From contig NZ_AZFC01000028.1 in assembly GCF_001435095.1 (NCBI RefSeq), positions 70,156-115,026 of the forward strand: a stretch of DNA of 44,871 nt. Direction: 5' to 3'. A program made the position numbers and the translations under genes. The stretch comes from Levilactobacillus spicheri DSM 15429 (lineage in GTDB: Bacteria; Bacillota; Bacilli; Lactobacillales; Lactobacillaceae). Shown here in pieces: positions 7,368 to 16,100 of this stretch. Each line of letters opens with the position of its first letter. Positions within the stretch are counted from its first letter, which is position 1. Under the pieces are notes generated by a model. It was given only the letters and a program-made list of their open reading frames with translations, made no database searches and had not been told where the DNA came from.

Positions 7368-7430
7368 ACCCACCCCACTTTTTGCCGAATGGGGCGTAAT
7401 TCCCGCCAGGTGGCCGTTTCCGCCCACGCC

Positions 7431-7458
7431 AAAAAACGCCGCACCTTGCGCGACGTTT
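7431..7458 (-). terminator. Terminator of the LysM/Apf gene at 7496
   Basis: On the minus strand AACGTCGC pairs with GCGGCGTT (one G-T pair) and is followed by a T-run. Confidence 0.75.
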
Positions 7459-7495
7459 TAAAGTTCAGCGATTTAACAACCGGATCAGCGCTGGT

Positions 7496-8200
7496 TTAGT
7501 ACCAGCCGTTAGCTTGCCAGAAGGCTTGCGCCTTGGCCCAAGAACCGTACCGGGAAGCCACGTATTGGTTGGCGACCTTTTCCTGGTTAGCGGCGGAGTA
7601 ATCCCCGTTCAGGTAAGAGGCGCTCAGTTGGTACTTCCCAATGTATTGACCGTTCCGAGCGGAGTATGAACCACCGGATTCCTTGTTCGCGATCCAGGCC
7701 TTAGCGCTGGCATCGGAACTGCTGGTCGTCGATGAGCTGCTGGTCGAAGCCGAGCTCGTGGTCCCCGTAGTGGCGCTAGTCGTGTTGCTGGAGTTGCTGG
7801 TAGTGCTGTAGTTGTTGGTGTTGCTGTAGTTGTTGCTGGTAGTGCCCTGCGTTTGCGTGGTAGCTTGCGTGGTGGCACCGGTGTTGCTGGTCGTGCTTGG
7901 CGTTGCCGATTGCGTGGTCTGGCTTGCCTGTGTCGATTGGGCACTCGTGGTGCTCGTCGCAGCAGAACTTGGGATGACCAGGGATTCGCCCACGTAGATC
8001 AGGTTCACGTTCTTCAAGCTGTTGGCCGATTCAATGGCCGAAACAGACGAGTTGTATTGGTTAGCGATTTTGGAAACCGTGTCTCCCGATTGCACCGTTA
8101 CCCGGACGTCGGCGTTAGCGGAAGTGGTTCCTGCGAAGATCCCGGCACCTAAAACGGCGGCGGTTCCTAAGGTCGAAACTAAAGCTTTTTTGAAATTCAT
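7496..8200 (-). CDS. Secreted LysM plus Apf/transglycosylase-like protein
   Basis: The protein has 234 residues. A signal peptide covers residues 1 to about 30 (MNFKKALVSTLGTAAVLGAG, cleavage near ANA). A LysM domain follows at about 32-78 (VTVQSGDTVSKIANQYNSSV...LIYVGESLVIP), then a low-complexity Ser/Thr/Gln/Asn linker at about 80-165 and the C-terminal Apf-type domain at 166-234, ending FWQANGWY. It should bind peptidoglycan outside the cell and may cleave or remodel it; activity of the domain is inference. The ATG at 8221 is rejected because it lies inside the ribosome binding site GAGGAGGAC; the ATG at 8200 has correct spacing. Confidence 0.88.
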   Translation of the reverse strand: MNFKKALVSTLGTAAVLGAGIFAGTTSANADVRVTVQSGDTVSKIANQYNSSVSAIESANSLKNVNLIYVGESLVIPSSAATSTTSAQSTQASQTTQSATPSTTSNTGATTQATTQTQGTTSNNYSNTNNYSTTSNSSNTTSATTGTTSSASTSSSSTTSSSDASAKAWIANKESGGSYSARNGQYIGKYQLSASYLNGDYSAANQEKVANQYVASRYGSWAKAQAFWQANGWY

Positions 8201-8479
8201 AAAGTGAAATGTCCTCCTCATTGGTTGGTGAATCTTTTGTCTGTGACGCGATTACTTAACGATGACTACTATACCGTGGGGACGTTACACGCCAATTGAG
8301 CTTAGGTGACAGGCTGATTAAGAAAAACCGGGTTATGTGACAAGCCGTAACGTGCTTAACACCCGTGCAATCTAACCCCGCCATCGCGGCTTTTTCCGCT
8401 CCTTATATGACAAAAACGACGCCACCATGACGGTCACGTCGCTTACTCTCAAATACTATCTCACCGATTCAGCGCTTCC

Positions 8480-8621
8480 GGGGGCATCAAAAATCGGGCT
8501 GGAACGGGGTGGGCACGGATTTGAGCCCAAAGCCCAGGTCTCAAATACCGACCTTTACCTAAGCCGGCCCAAAACGCCGACTAAGGTAAACTTCACCCCT
8601 GAGCCCATTTTTGACACCCCC
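8480..8621 (+). repeat. Double-hairpin intergenic element, copy R3
   Basis: The closing stem pairs GGGGG, TCAAAAAT and GGGCT (8480-8500) with AGCCC, ATTTTTGA and CCCCC (8602-8621). Hairpin 1 is ATTTGAG/CTCAAAT. Hairpin 2 is 7 bp (TTTACCT/AGGTAAA), an A-A mismatch, 7 positions (AGCCGGC/GCCGACT, one mismatch) and the loop CCAAAAC. The linker is ACCGACC. This is the one copy that does not follow a gene in its own orientation. Confidence 0.8.
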
Positions 8622-8974
8622 TCCAGCTTAGATTGACGGAACTGGACATTGAGATGTATCAATCTTCGCTCTTCACGACCCCCACTCTGCTACAGTGAAA
8701 CTAAGGCCGAATGTTGGTTATCAAATTGCTAAAGCTCAAATGGACCCAATCCACGAAATGATGGTTGATCAGTGTTTTTCAGTTGGTTGACCACAAAGCT
8801 GCGCTTCAAAACACAGTAACCTTTATTTGACTTGAAGTCATACCCGCAGTCGTGACCAGCCCCTCTGAGCGGAAGCAAGCGCCAGCTGCCATCGTATCCT
8901 TACCTATATGTAGAAACCCATCGCCTTACGTGGCAACTAACCCTGACGCGACCAGCAAGCTGGCCCGTAGCGCG
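8622..8974. other. Intergenic stretch with no recognised gene
   Basis: No start codon with ribosome binding site and no long open frame was found. On the minus strand a 56-codon open frame without ATG (about 8735-8905, containing GYDFKSNKGYCVLKRSF) could be a degraded gene, but nothing identifies it. Confidence 0.5.
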
Positions 8975-9232
8975 CTAGTGGGAGGAGTGCTCGGTCAGCC
9001 GCATCCAGGTTTCGCCGAACAGGAGGACGTAGCCCAGCTGCCACCAGAAGGCGTTGTAGGTCCAGCCTAACGTCAGTGGCAAGACCAATGATGATACCAG
9101 AATGACCCCGAAGTCCATCCACCGCACGATCCGGGCCACCCGGGACGGCCAGCGCCGCGCCAGCCACGGCCGAAGCCCCCCGTCGAGTCCCACCAGGACC
9201 AGCATGCTAATCCCAAATATAAACATTGCCAT
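8975..9232 (-). CDS. Small hypothetical membrane protein
   Basis: The protein has 85 residues with two or three hydrophobic segments: about 3-16 (MFIFGISMLVLVGL), 40-57 (FGVILVSSLVLPLTLGWT) and a weaker one near 63-75. A short Trp/Arg-rich cytosolic loop (WLARRWPSRVARIVRWM) lies between the first two. GAAAAGAGGC lies about 9 nt before the ATG at 9232; a GTG directly upstream is also open. No family is recognised. It is monocistronic between two repeat elements. Confidence 0.55.
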   Translation of the reverse strand: MAMFIFGISMLVLVGLDGGLRPWLARRWPSRVARIVRWMDFGVILVSSLVLPLTLGWTYNAFWWQLGYVLLFGETWMRLTEHSSH

Positions 9233-9472
9233 CACGGACGCCTCTTTTCCTATCTATCCGCGCAGTGCTCGTTAAAGTTGGCAGAACAACCAGTCAAGGC
9301 CACCATTGCTTTCTGATCAACTAGCAAGACGCGTTATCTATCTAAAAATATAGCCGATAACCAGGGTATCGTCAAAACAAGGGAGACTTCGTTGCTGCTG
9401 GTGATGTCATTACCAAACGGACTATCGGCAATTTACCAGACACCCGCCACCGTCAGGGACCTTCTCCATCCC

Positions 9473-9626
9473 GCAACGGGCCGCTGGCGTTTTTTTCCGT
9501 AGTGAAATGATTGTTAGCGAGCGTCTTTAGCTTGCTTACAATCAAACCGGCTTCCGGAAACTCGCGACCTTTGCGAGGTTTCGGAATCGTGTCCACTACG
9601 GAAAAATGGAGCCAGCGCCCCGTTGC
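9473..9626 (-). repeat. Double-hairpin intergenic element, copy R4
   Basis: This copy has the longest closing stem: GCAACGGG, CGCTGGC and TTTTTCCGTAGTG (9473-9504) pair with CACTACGGAAAAA, GCCAGCG and CCCGTTGC (9594-9626). On the minus strand hairpin 1 is TTCCGAAACCTCGC/GCGAGTTTCCGGAA with loop AAAGGTC. Hairpin 2 is TGATTGT/ACAATCA, an A-A mismatch, AGCAAGC/GCTCGCT (one mismatch) and loop TAAAGAC. It lies downstream of the 9730-10302 gene, after its terminator, in the same orientation. Confidence 0.85.
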
Positions 9627-9670
9627 GCCAGTTTCCGCCATATTACCAGTTTCGTTTGGCATCCCAACTC

Positions 9671-9703
9671 AAAAAGCCGTTCGGACCTGCACCCGAACGG
9701 CTT
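9671..9703 (-). terminator. Terminator of the LysM/Apf gene at 9730
   Basis: On the minus strand AGCCGTTCGG and CCGAACGGCT form a 10-bp stem followed by TTTTTG. Confidence 0.88.
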
Positions 9704-9729
9704 CTCAACTTTAAACGTTTATGGTTGGT

Positions 9730-10302
9730 TTAGTACCAGCCGTGGGCCTGCCAGAAGGCTTGGGCCTTGGTCCAAGAACCGTAGCGGTCAGCCACGTATT
9801 GGTTGGCCACCTTTTCCTGGTTGGCGGCTGAGTAGTCCCCATTTAAGTAGGAAGCGCTCAACTGATACTTACCGATGTATTGACCGTTCGTCACGGTGTA
9901 AGAGCCCCGTGATTCGTGGTAGGCAATCCAGGACTTGGCACTGGCTTCGGAGCCGGAAACTGCCGTGTCAGCACTGGTCGTCGTTTGCTTGGCCGCCGGC
10001 TGACTGGTCGTTGCCGTGTGGTGGTAGTGCTTATGCGCCACCTTCGCCGCTGAGGTCGTGGCCGTCTTGGTTGGAACCGCCAAGTTTTGGCCGACGAAGA
10101 TCAACGAACTGTTGGCTAACTTGTTCGCCGATTCGATGGCTTTAACGGATGAATCGTACTTCTTGGCTAATGACCAAACAGAATCCCCCTGCTTGACCGT
10201 TACCCGCGTGTCCGCGTTGGCCGATTCACTGGAAGTGAACAGACCGGCGCCGGCGACAGCAACTGCGCCCAGCGTCATGACTAAAGCTTTTCTGAAACTC
10301 AT
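9730..10302 (-). CDS. Secreted LysM plus Apf/transglycosylase-like protein
   Basis: The protein has 190 residues. A signal peptide covers residues 1 to about 31 (MSFRKALVMTLGAVAVAG, cleavage near ANA). A LysM domain follows at about 33-78 (VTVKQGDSVWSLAKKYDSSV...LIFVGQNLAVP), then a short Ala/Thr/His linker (HKHYHHT) at about 80-120 and an Apf-type domain at 121-190 ending FWQAHGWY. It is a close paralogue of the 7496-8200 product, with nearly identical C-terminal segments (IGKYQLSASYLNGDYSAANQ), so the group arose by duplication. The upstream ATG at 10314 overlaps AGGAGGATG and is rejected in favour of 10302. Confidence 0.88.
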   Translation of the reverse strand: MSFRKALVMTLGAVAVAGAGLFTSSESANADTRVTVKQGDSVWSLAKKYDSSVKAIESANKLANSSLIFVGQNLAVPTKTATTSAAKVAHKHYHHTATTSQPAAKQTTTSADTAVSGSEASAKSWIAYHESRGSYTVTNGQYIGKYQLSASYLNGDYSAANQEKVANQYVADRYGSWTKAQAFWQAHGWY

Positions 10303-10411
10303 AAAAATGAACATCCTCCTTCGATTGCTTAACGGGTCTCAGAATAACCAACGAATGTTACACGAAAGTTGGGAGGATGTTACGCCAGGGTTAAGAAAAC
10401 CTTTAAAGTAT

Positions 10412-10444
10412 GACAATTCGTCATATTTGTAACGGCGCTGTCAC
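10412..10444. promoter_or_regulatory. WalR-like box and motif shared with the 3D-domain gene
   Basis: On the plus strand TGTAAC (10428-10433), a 5-nt gap and TGTCAC (10439-10444) match the WalR consensus TGTWAH-N5-TGTWAH with one mismatch. The adjoining 10412-10433 matches 18 of 22 positions with 5471-5492. WalR controls wall hydrolase genes in Firmicutes; its action here is inference, and the box is on the strand opposite to the gene. Confidence 0.45.
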
Positions 10445-10657
10445 ATAAACCGCTTTTATCGGACCATTTTAGCCCCTTTTACGGAATCTTTACCCGGTTT
10501 TGCCCGTGACAATCGGCCATTTTTTTGTAAAATTTGTCATCTTTAAATGAAAATTCCATGAAAAACCGCCCGATTTTGCCACCAAACGGCCAAAATTGCC
10601 GACCGTTTTTCTGAATATGGATTAAACCGTTCAGCTTCACGACTATTTTTTTTATAA

Positions 10658-10841
10658 AAAAGAGAGTGGGACAAAAGGCGGTTAGCTGGTGAGCATTAAC
10701 GTCGTAAGACGGACAATCCTGAACTTGGATTGTTTGGCTTACGGGGTTAAGCGGAACCAGCTGCCTTTGGGCGCACGTTTCGACACCAAATATTCGGAGA
10801 CACTAGAAAAGAGCCTGAGACTTTTGTCCCAGGCTCTTCAG
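10658..10841. repeat. GAGTGGGACAAAAG-type structured intergenic repeat
   Basis: AGTGGGACAAAAG near 10663-10676 pairs with CTTTTGTCCCA (10821-10831). Inside, GTTAGCTGGT (10681-10690) pairs imperfectly with ACCAGCTGCC (10756-10765), and GTAAG plus GGACAATCC pairs with GGATTGT plus CTTAC. The right end is also the adhE terminator. GAGTGGGACA-type intergenic repeats are widespread in Firmicutes; this family is unrelated in sequence to the double-hairpin elements here. Confidence 0.6.
10807..10838 (-). terminator. Probable adhE terminator
   Basis: AAGAGCCTG and CAGGCTCTT enclose GAC/GTC and a four-base loop; on the minus strand TTTTC follows, 17 nt after the adhE stop codon. Confidence 0.7.
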
Positions 10842-10854
10842 TCGGCAAACCGGG

Positions 10855-13464
10855 TTACTTTTCGACACCCTTGCCGTCGTATTCATCAATCATGATCTGT
10901 TTCAATTCGGAAACCAGGGGTTCCTTCGGGTTCGCGGTCGTGCATTGGTCCTCGAAGGCCAGTTCTGCCAAGTGGTCGACGGCCTTGTCGAAGTGGGCCT
11001 TGTCCACCCCGTTGGCCTTCAAGCTCAGCGTAACCCCCACGGAGTGCGCCAGGTCGATGATCTTCTTGACCAGCGCTTCCTTGAGTTCTTCCTTCGTGGT
11101 CCCCGGCAGCCCCAGGTACCGCGCGATTTGGGCGTAATCCTCGTCAGCCCGGAAGTACTCGTACTTCGGCCACATGGACAGCTTCGTCGGTTCCTTGAAG
11201 TTGTACCGGATCACGTGCGGCAAGGTGATGGCAATCGCCAAACCGTGTGGTAAGCCGAATTCCCCACCCAACTTGTGGGCGATGGAGTGGTCGACCCCTA
11301 AGAAGGCGTTGGCGAAGGCCATCCCGGCCAGCGTCGAGGCGTTGTGCATCTCTTGCCGGGCGGTGATGTCGCCGTTGTATGAGTTCGTCAGGTTGTCCAT
11401 GACCAGCTTGATGGCCTGTAAGGACCATGGCCGCGTGTAGTCGGACGCCATGACGGAGACGTAAGATTCGATGGCGTGGGTCAGCACGTCCAGTCCGGAG
11501 TAGGCGACGGTCTTCTTCGGCACCGTTTCGATAAACTGGGAGTCCACGATGGCCACGTCCGGCGTCAACGCGTAGTCGGCCAGCGGGTACTTCACGTGGG
11601 TCTTGGAGTCGGTGATGACGGAGAACGGCGTCACTTCAGAACCGGTTCCGGAAGTCGTCGGAATAGCGATGAATTGCGCTTTCTTCGGCTTGTTGAACTT
11701 GTAAGCCCGCTTCCGAATGTCCAGGAACTTCTGCTTGGCGCCGAAGAAACTGGCCTTGGGGTCTTCGTAGAACAGCCACATGTTCTTGGCGGCGTCCATG
11801 GCCGAGCCCCCACCTAAAGCGATGATGGTGTCGGGCTTGAAGGCCCGCATCAGTGCGACCCCGCGGTTGACCGTGTCCGTGGTTGGATCGGGTTCCACGT
11901 CGGAGAACAGGGAGTATTCCATCCCGTTTGGTTGGCGCTTCAGTTCGTTCAAGACCGTGTCCACGTAGCCCAATTGGACCATGGCCGGGTCGGTCACCAG
12001 GAAGACCCGCTTGATGCCGGGCATGTCGTCGAGGTACCGGACGGACGTCTTTTCGAAGTAAACGCGTGGTAATTTAATCCATTGCATGTTATTTCGCCGC
12101 TTTGCAATCGTTTTGATGTTTAACAGGTCGAAGGAGGACACGTTGTGGGAAACGGAGTTCTTGCCCCATGACCCGGTCCCTAAAGTTAATGAAGGAATCA
12201 TTTCGTTATAGAGGTTCCCAATGCCCCCCAGTGCGGATGGCGTGTTGACCAGCACCCGGCTGGCCTTCATCTTGATGCCGTATTCCGTCGCCAGGTCTTC
12301 GTCCATGGTGTGGATGGCCGCCGTATGGCCCAGCCCACCGAAGTGCAGGAGTTCGTCGGCCAGCTTGAAGGCTTCCGCGTGACCCTTGGACTTGTAAACG
12401 GAGATGACCGGTGACAGCTTTTCCTGAGACATCGGGTACTTCGGCCCCACGCCCGTGATTTCCGTGGCCAAAACCTTGGTCGCTGCGGGCACCTTGATGC
12501 CAGCGAGTTCCGCGATCTTGATGGCAGACATCCCGGCAATCGGGCCCTTGACCCCGCCTTGTGGCCGGAACATCGCTTCGGCCAACGCCTTGTGGTCGGC
12601 CTTCTTCACGAAGAAGACGCCGCGGGCTTCCATCTCTTTCTTCACGTCGTTGTAGATGTCGGCGTCGATGATGGCGCTGTTTTCGGACGCGCAGACCATC
12701 CCGTTATCGAAGGTCTTGGATAAGACGATGTCGTACACGGCCCGCTTGATGTTGGCCGTCTTTTCAATGTAGGCCGGACCGTTACCAGGTCCCACCCCTA
12801 AGGCTGGCTTCCCGGTCGAGTAGGCCGCCTTGACCATGCCCGGACCCCCGGTCGCCAAGACACTGGCGACCCGGTCGTTGTTCATCAGCGCCGTCGTGGC
12901 CTCGATGCTCGGCTTGTCGATCCACTGGATGACCCCTTCAGGCGCTCCAGCGGCGATGGCTGCGTCGCGCACGACCTTGGCCGCCATGGCCGAAGACTTC
13001 TGGGCTTGCGGGTGGAAGGCGAAGATGATTGGGTTCCGCGTCTTCACGGCGATCAGTGACTTGAACAGCGTGGTCGACGTGGGGTTGGTCACCGGCGTTA
13101 CCCCGGCCAAGATACCCAGTGGTTCGGCCACCGTGATCAGTTCCCGTTCCTTATCGTCCTTGATGATGCCCACGGTCTTGTCGTGCTTGATGGTGTGCCA
13201 GATTTCTTCGGTCGCGAACATGTTCTTCACGGCTTTGTCTTCCATGACGCCCCGGCCGGTCTCGTCGAACGCTGCCTTGGCCAGTTCCATGTGGTGGTCC
13301 AGACCCGCAATCGCCATCTGGTGCACGATGTGGTCAACCTGTTCTTGGGTAAAGTCGTCCATGGCGCAAAGGGCGTCGTGGGCCTTGTCAACTAACCGGT
13401 CGATCATTTGGTCAACCGTTTCTTCTTTTGGTTCGTTTGATTTTGGTTTCGTTTCTTTTAACAT
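10855..13464 (-). CDS. adhE: Bifunctional acetaldehyde-CoA/alcohol dehydrogenase
   Basis: This cytosolic enzyme of 869 residues is the full family length. Residues about 15-440 form the aldehyde dehydrogenase half (NAD site VLATGGPGMVKAAY, catalytic Cys in NGMVCASENS near residue 257). Residues about 470-865 form the iron-dependent alcohol dehydrogenase half (GGGSAMDAAK, PTTSGTGSEVTPFSVI, and metal-binding His residues in DVLTHAIESYV and DHSIAHKLGGEFGLPHG). It reduces acetyl-CoA to ethanol via acetaldehyde and re-oxidises NADH; it often polymerises into spirosomes. GGAGG precedes the ATG. A promoter lies at 13519-13546 and a consensus cre box at 13624-13641, implying carbon control alongside ackA. 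Confidence 0.97.
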   Translation of the reverse strand: MLKETKPKSNEPKEETVDQMIDRLVDKAHDALCAMDDFTQEQVDHIVHQMAIAGLDHHMELAKAAFDETGRGVMEDKAVKNMFATEEIWHTIKHDKTVGIIKDDKERELITVAEPLGILAGVTPVTNPTSTTLFKSLIAVKTRNPIIFAFHPQAQKSSAMAAKVVRDAAIAAGAPEGVIQWIDKPSIEATTALMNNDRVASVLATGGPGMVKAAYSTGKPALGVGPGNGPAYIEKTANIKRAVYDIVLSKTFDNGMVCASENSAIIDADIYNDVKKEMEARGVFFVKKADHKALAEAMFRPQGGVKGPIAGMSAIKIAELAGIKVPAATKVLATEITGVGPKYPMSQEKLSPVISVYKSKGHAEAFKLADELLHFGGLGHTAAIHTMDEDLATEYGIKMKASRVLVNTPSALGGIGNLYNEMIPSLTLGTGSWGKNSVSHNVSSFDLLNIKTIAKRRNNMQWIKLPRVYFEKTSVRYLDDMPGIKRVFLVTDPAMVQLGYVDTVLNELKRQPNGMEYSLFSDVEPDPTTDTVNRGVALMRAFKPDTIIALGGGSAMDAAKNMWLFYEDPKASFFGAKQKFLDIRKRAYKFNKPKKAQFIAIPTTSGTGSEVTPFSVITDSKTHVKYPLADYALTPDVAIVDSQFIETVPKKTVAYSGLDVLTHAIESYVSVMASDYTRPWSLQAIKLVMDNLTNSYNGDITARQEMHNASTLAGMAFANAFLGVDHSIAHKLGGEFGLPHGLAIAITLPHVIRYNFKEPTKLSMWPKYEYFRADEDYAQIARYLGLPGTTKEELKEALVKKIIDLAHSVGVTLSLKANGVDKAHFDKAVDHLAELAFEDQCTTANPKEPLVSELKQIMIDEYDGKGVEK

Positions 13465-13518
13465 CTCTATGCCTCCATTATGCCTTGGAAATGTCTTGTT
13501 AACTTATTCACGAGTTCT

Positions 13519-13546
13519 ATCTTACCATGCTTTTTTCAAACGTCAA
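13519..13546 (-). promoter_or_regulatory. adhE promoter
   Basis: On the minus strand TTGACG (13546-13541), a 16-nt spacer and TAAGAT (13524-13519) form a promoter with the extended -10 TGGTAAGAT. The leader is about 45 nt. Confidence 0.7.
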
Positions 13547-13612
13547 GAACTTTATGTTAAAAAAATCACAAAAGTTTTATTTACGGCATTAGCCCTGATA
13601 TAACGGCATTTG

Positions 13613-13641
13613 TTGACAAAATTAATGTAAGCGCATACATT
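13613..13641 (+). promoter_or_regulatory. Plus-strand promoter overlapping a cre box
   Basis: TTGACA (13613-13618) and TACATT (13636-13641) are 17 nt apart and point towards the GDPD gene, leaving a leader of about 150 nt. The cre box at 13624-13641 covers its -10 region, so CcpA would be expected to block it. Confidence 0.5.
13624..13641. promoter_or_regulatory. cre box (CcpA site), full consensus match
   Basis: AATGTAAGCGCATACATT matches WWTGNAARCGNWWWCAWW at every position. It lies about 80 bp upstream of the adhE -35 and on top of the plus-strand promoter towards the GDPD gene. Which of the two genes it serves cannot be decided from sequence. Confidence 0.8.
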
Positions 13642-13800
13642 GCCATCTCGTCAAGATCACCATTAAATCAAAAGTGAAATAAATCACTATCATAACTATT
13701 TTCAAGCTGTCCAGCCAGCCGTCCCGCGTTCTCATCGTTCCCCAGACCCCCGGCCAGTACGATTTGTGATACATTTAGACTAGATAGAGGAGTGAGTCAC

Positions 13801-15594
13801 ATGCAAGCTTGGGCTTTCTGGCGGCAAAATACCCGCCATTTCTGGCAACACTGGGGCAGTTACGTGTCCCTGGTCTTCATGACCAATATCGTCATCAGTT
13901 ACTGCGCCATCCCGGTCTTCGGCTGGCTAACCGCCACCCTGTTGAAGTGGCAGCGGATTCCCTACGTGTCCTACACCAACGTGGGCAACATCCTGCTGAA
14001 GCATCCCCTGGCCGCGCTAGGCCTGCTGGCGATTCTCCTGGCCATCGTGCTGCTGGTCTACTGGCAATTCGCGTTTCTGCTTCTGGGGATTCGCAACATC
14101 CGGATGGGCCGGCCCCGGACCACGCGGGAACTCCTGCGGGCGACCGTGTCGAGTCTGACCGGCGCCTCGCCCAGCACCTTCCTGTTCTTTATCGGCTACT
14201 TCCTGGTCGTCCTCCCGTTCGGCAGCGTGCTATTTACCACGCCCCTGCTGAACAAGGCCAAGATTCCGGCCTTCATCACCAGCTACCTGATGGCCAATCC
14301 CCTGTGGGCGACCGCGCTGGTGCTGTTCTACGTCGGCGCCATCTACCTGGGCATCCGCCTGATCGGGGTCCTACCGCTGATGATGCTGGACGGGTACCAC
14401 AGCCGCATCGCCATCCAGGAAAGCTGGCGGGCCACCCGGCACCAGTTTTGGAAGTACTTCAGTCGTATCCTGGTGACCCTGGCCATGGTCACCCTGGTGG
14501 TCGCGGCCATCTACCTCATCATCTACTGTGGGCAGCTCTACTTCGACGGCACCAAAATCGCGTTGCTGGCGGCCACACTGAACCTGCTGCTGATGGAAGT
14601 CATCACCGAATTCGTGGTCTGCTACTCGACCATCCTGTTCATGGCGGTCATCCTGAGCAGCCACGTCGACCACGAGCCGACGCCGATGATGCGGCTGAAC
14701 TTCCGGGAACCGGCCCACACCAAACGCCGGACCCGGGTGATCATCACCCTGGGACTGGTCGTCATCAGCGGCCTGCTGGTGACTTTTAACCTGGTCTACC
14801 TTAACGGTATGGCCATCAGTAAACCCCTGACCATTTCACACCGGGGCGTCGACGCCGGGAACGGAGTCCAAAACACGATTCCGGCGCTGATCAAGACCAG
14901 TCGCGAGCACCCGGACTACGTCGAGATGGACATCCAGGAGACCAAGGACCACCAGTTCGTGGTGATGCACGACACCAACCTGAAGAGCCTGGCCAACCTG
15001 AACCAATCGGTCGGTGACCTGACGCTCAAGCAGCTGACCCGCATCACGGTCTCCGAAAACGGCCACCAAGCCAAGATCCCGAGTTTCACGGCCTACCTCA
15101 ACGCGGCCATCGCCCACCACCAAAAGTTATTGGTCGAAATCAAGACTAACAAGGCGACCACGGCCGACCTGCCCCAGCGGTTCATCGCCCAGTACGGCGA
15201 TAAGTTGCTGGCCAACCACGAGCAGGTCCACACCCTGAGCTACCGGATCATGACCGCCCTCAAGCGCCAAGACCCGCAACAGTTCGTCAGCTACATCTTG
15301 CCGTACAACCTGACCTTCCCGTACACCGACGCCAACGCGTACACCATGGAGGCCACGACGCTGAACGACAACTTCATCGACCAGGCGGCCAAGAACCACC
15401 AGCGGGTCTATGCCTGGGACATCGATGACGTGACGCTGCTGGACCAGATGATGTTCCTCGGCGTCAACGGCATCATCACCGACAACCTGCACGAGATGCA
15501 ACAGGAGATCAAGAGCAACACGGACCATCCGAGCTACGCTAGCCTGCTCCTGACCTTCATGAACGAACTCAGCCTCGAAACCCAGATGCAATAA
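13801..15594 (+). CDS. Membrane-anchored glycerophosphodiester phosphodiesterase
   Basis: The protein has 597 residues. Residues 1 to about 345 form a membrane domain with about eight hydrophobic segments (GPDPase_memb type); residues about 345-585 form the GDPD TIM barrel. Catalytic residues are visible: His347-Arg348 in SHRGVDAGNGVQNT, EMD in YVEMDIQETKD and the HD pair in VVMHDTNLKSL. The enzyme hydrolyses glycerophosphodiesters to glycerol 3-phosphate and an alcohol, possibly acting on lipid or lipoteichoic-acid turnover products at the membrane. A GTG at 13792 falls inside the ribosome binding site AGAGGAGTGA, so the ATG at 13801 is preferred. A strong terminator follows. Confidence 0.92.
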   Translation: MQAWAFWRQNTRHFWQHWGSYVSLVFMTNIVISYCAIPVFGWLTATLLKWQRIPYVSYTNVGNILLKHPLAALGLLAILLAIVLLVYWQFAFLLLGIRNIRMGRPRTTRELLRATVSSLTGASPSTFLFFIGYFLVVLPFGSVLFTTPLLNKAKIPAFITSYLMANPLWATALVLFYVGAIYLGIRLIGVLPLMMLDGYHSRIAIQESWRATRHQFWKYFSRILVTLAMVTLVVAAIYLIIYCGQLYFDGTKIALLAATLNLLLMEVITEFVVCYSTILFMAVILSSHVDHEPTPMMRLNFREPAHTKRRTRVIITLGLVVISGLLVTFNLVYLNGMAISKPLTISHRGVDAGNGVQNTIPALIKTSREHPDYVEMDIQETKDHQFVVMHDTNLKSLANLNQSVGDLTLKQLTRITVSENGHQAKIPSFTAYLNAAIAHHQKLLVEIKTNKATTADLPQRFIAQYGDKLLANHEQVHTLSYRIMTALKRQDPQQFVSYILPYNLTFPYTDANAYTMEATTLNDNFIDQAAKNHQRVYAWDIDDVTLLDQMMFLGVNGIITDNLHEMQQEIKSNTDHPSYASLLLTFMNELSLETQMQ

Positions 15595-15660
15595 CCCCAC
15601 TTCAATTAAACCCGATAACGGTCATTTCCCGCCACTGACCCTATTCAGTTGCGGGGACCA

Positions 15661-15724
15661 ACTAAAAAAACGTGAACCGCCTATTCCCTATGGATGCTGG
15701 GAACAAGTGGTTCACGTTTTTAGT
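15661..15724. terminator. Terminator of the GDPD gene
   Basis: ACTAAAAA plus ACGTGAACC and GGTTCACGT plus TTTTAGT form a long stem with a T-run on each strand. Confidence 0.9.
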
Positions 15725-15729
15725 TTAAG

Positions 15730-15912
15730 TTGGTTGTTAATGGTCGCTCCACGCCGGCGCGCATGCTGGTCGTAGTGGGCACGATTCTGAAGCCCTGTGA
15801 AACCCCCACAGGTCTCCAGAACTCGGCCTTGATGTAGGCGGGCCCAAAACGCCCGCCAACATCAATTTCACCACGACCAACAAGGCGCCTCTGTGACGCT
15901 TAGCTGGCAGAA
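15730..15912 (+). repeat. Double-hairpin intergenic element, copy R5
   Basis: This copy is very similar to R2. The closing arm CTGGTCGTAGTG (15765-15776) pairs imperfectly with CACCACGACCA (15859-15869). Hairpin 1 is TTCTGAAGCCCTGTG/CACAGGTCTCCAGAA. Hairpin 2 is TTGATGT/ACATCAA, an A-A mismatch, GGCGGGC/GCCCGCC and loop CCAAAAC; the upper stem differs from R2 by paired changes. It follows the GDPD gene, after its terminator, in the same orientation. Confidence 0.85.
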
Positions 15913-16100
15913 TCACCGCGCCGTAACGGAATGAGGCTGGCAACTACGACCGTTCTAAAATCATAGAAACCTTGGCTTCAATTATCGGTAGCCATCGACC
16001 CCTTCTACTGATTTCAACTGGCAGGATGCGTACGACCGTTTACTATCAGACGAAGCCACGCTGTTTATGGATAAATTTTAATTCATCAGCCACGTTGTCG
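15913..16100. other. Spacer between two opposed elements
   Basis: No gene is supported. A short open frame ending at 16080 (containing FNWQDAYDRLLSDEATLFMDKF in part) looks protein-like but has no start; it may be the remnant of a lost gene. Confidence 0.4.

Noticed and set aside
8735..8905. Minus-strand open frame of about 56 codons with protein-like sequence
   Set aside because: It has no start codon with a ribosome binding site and no recognisable family; it may be a remnant but cannot be called a gene.
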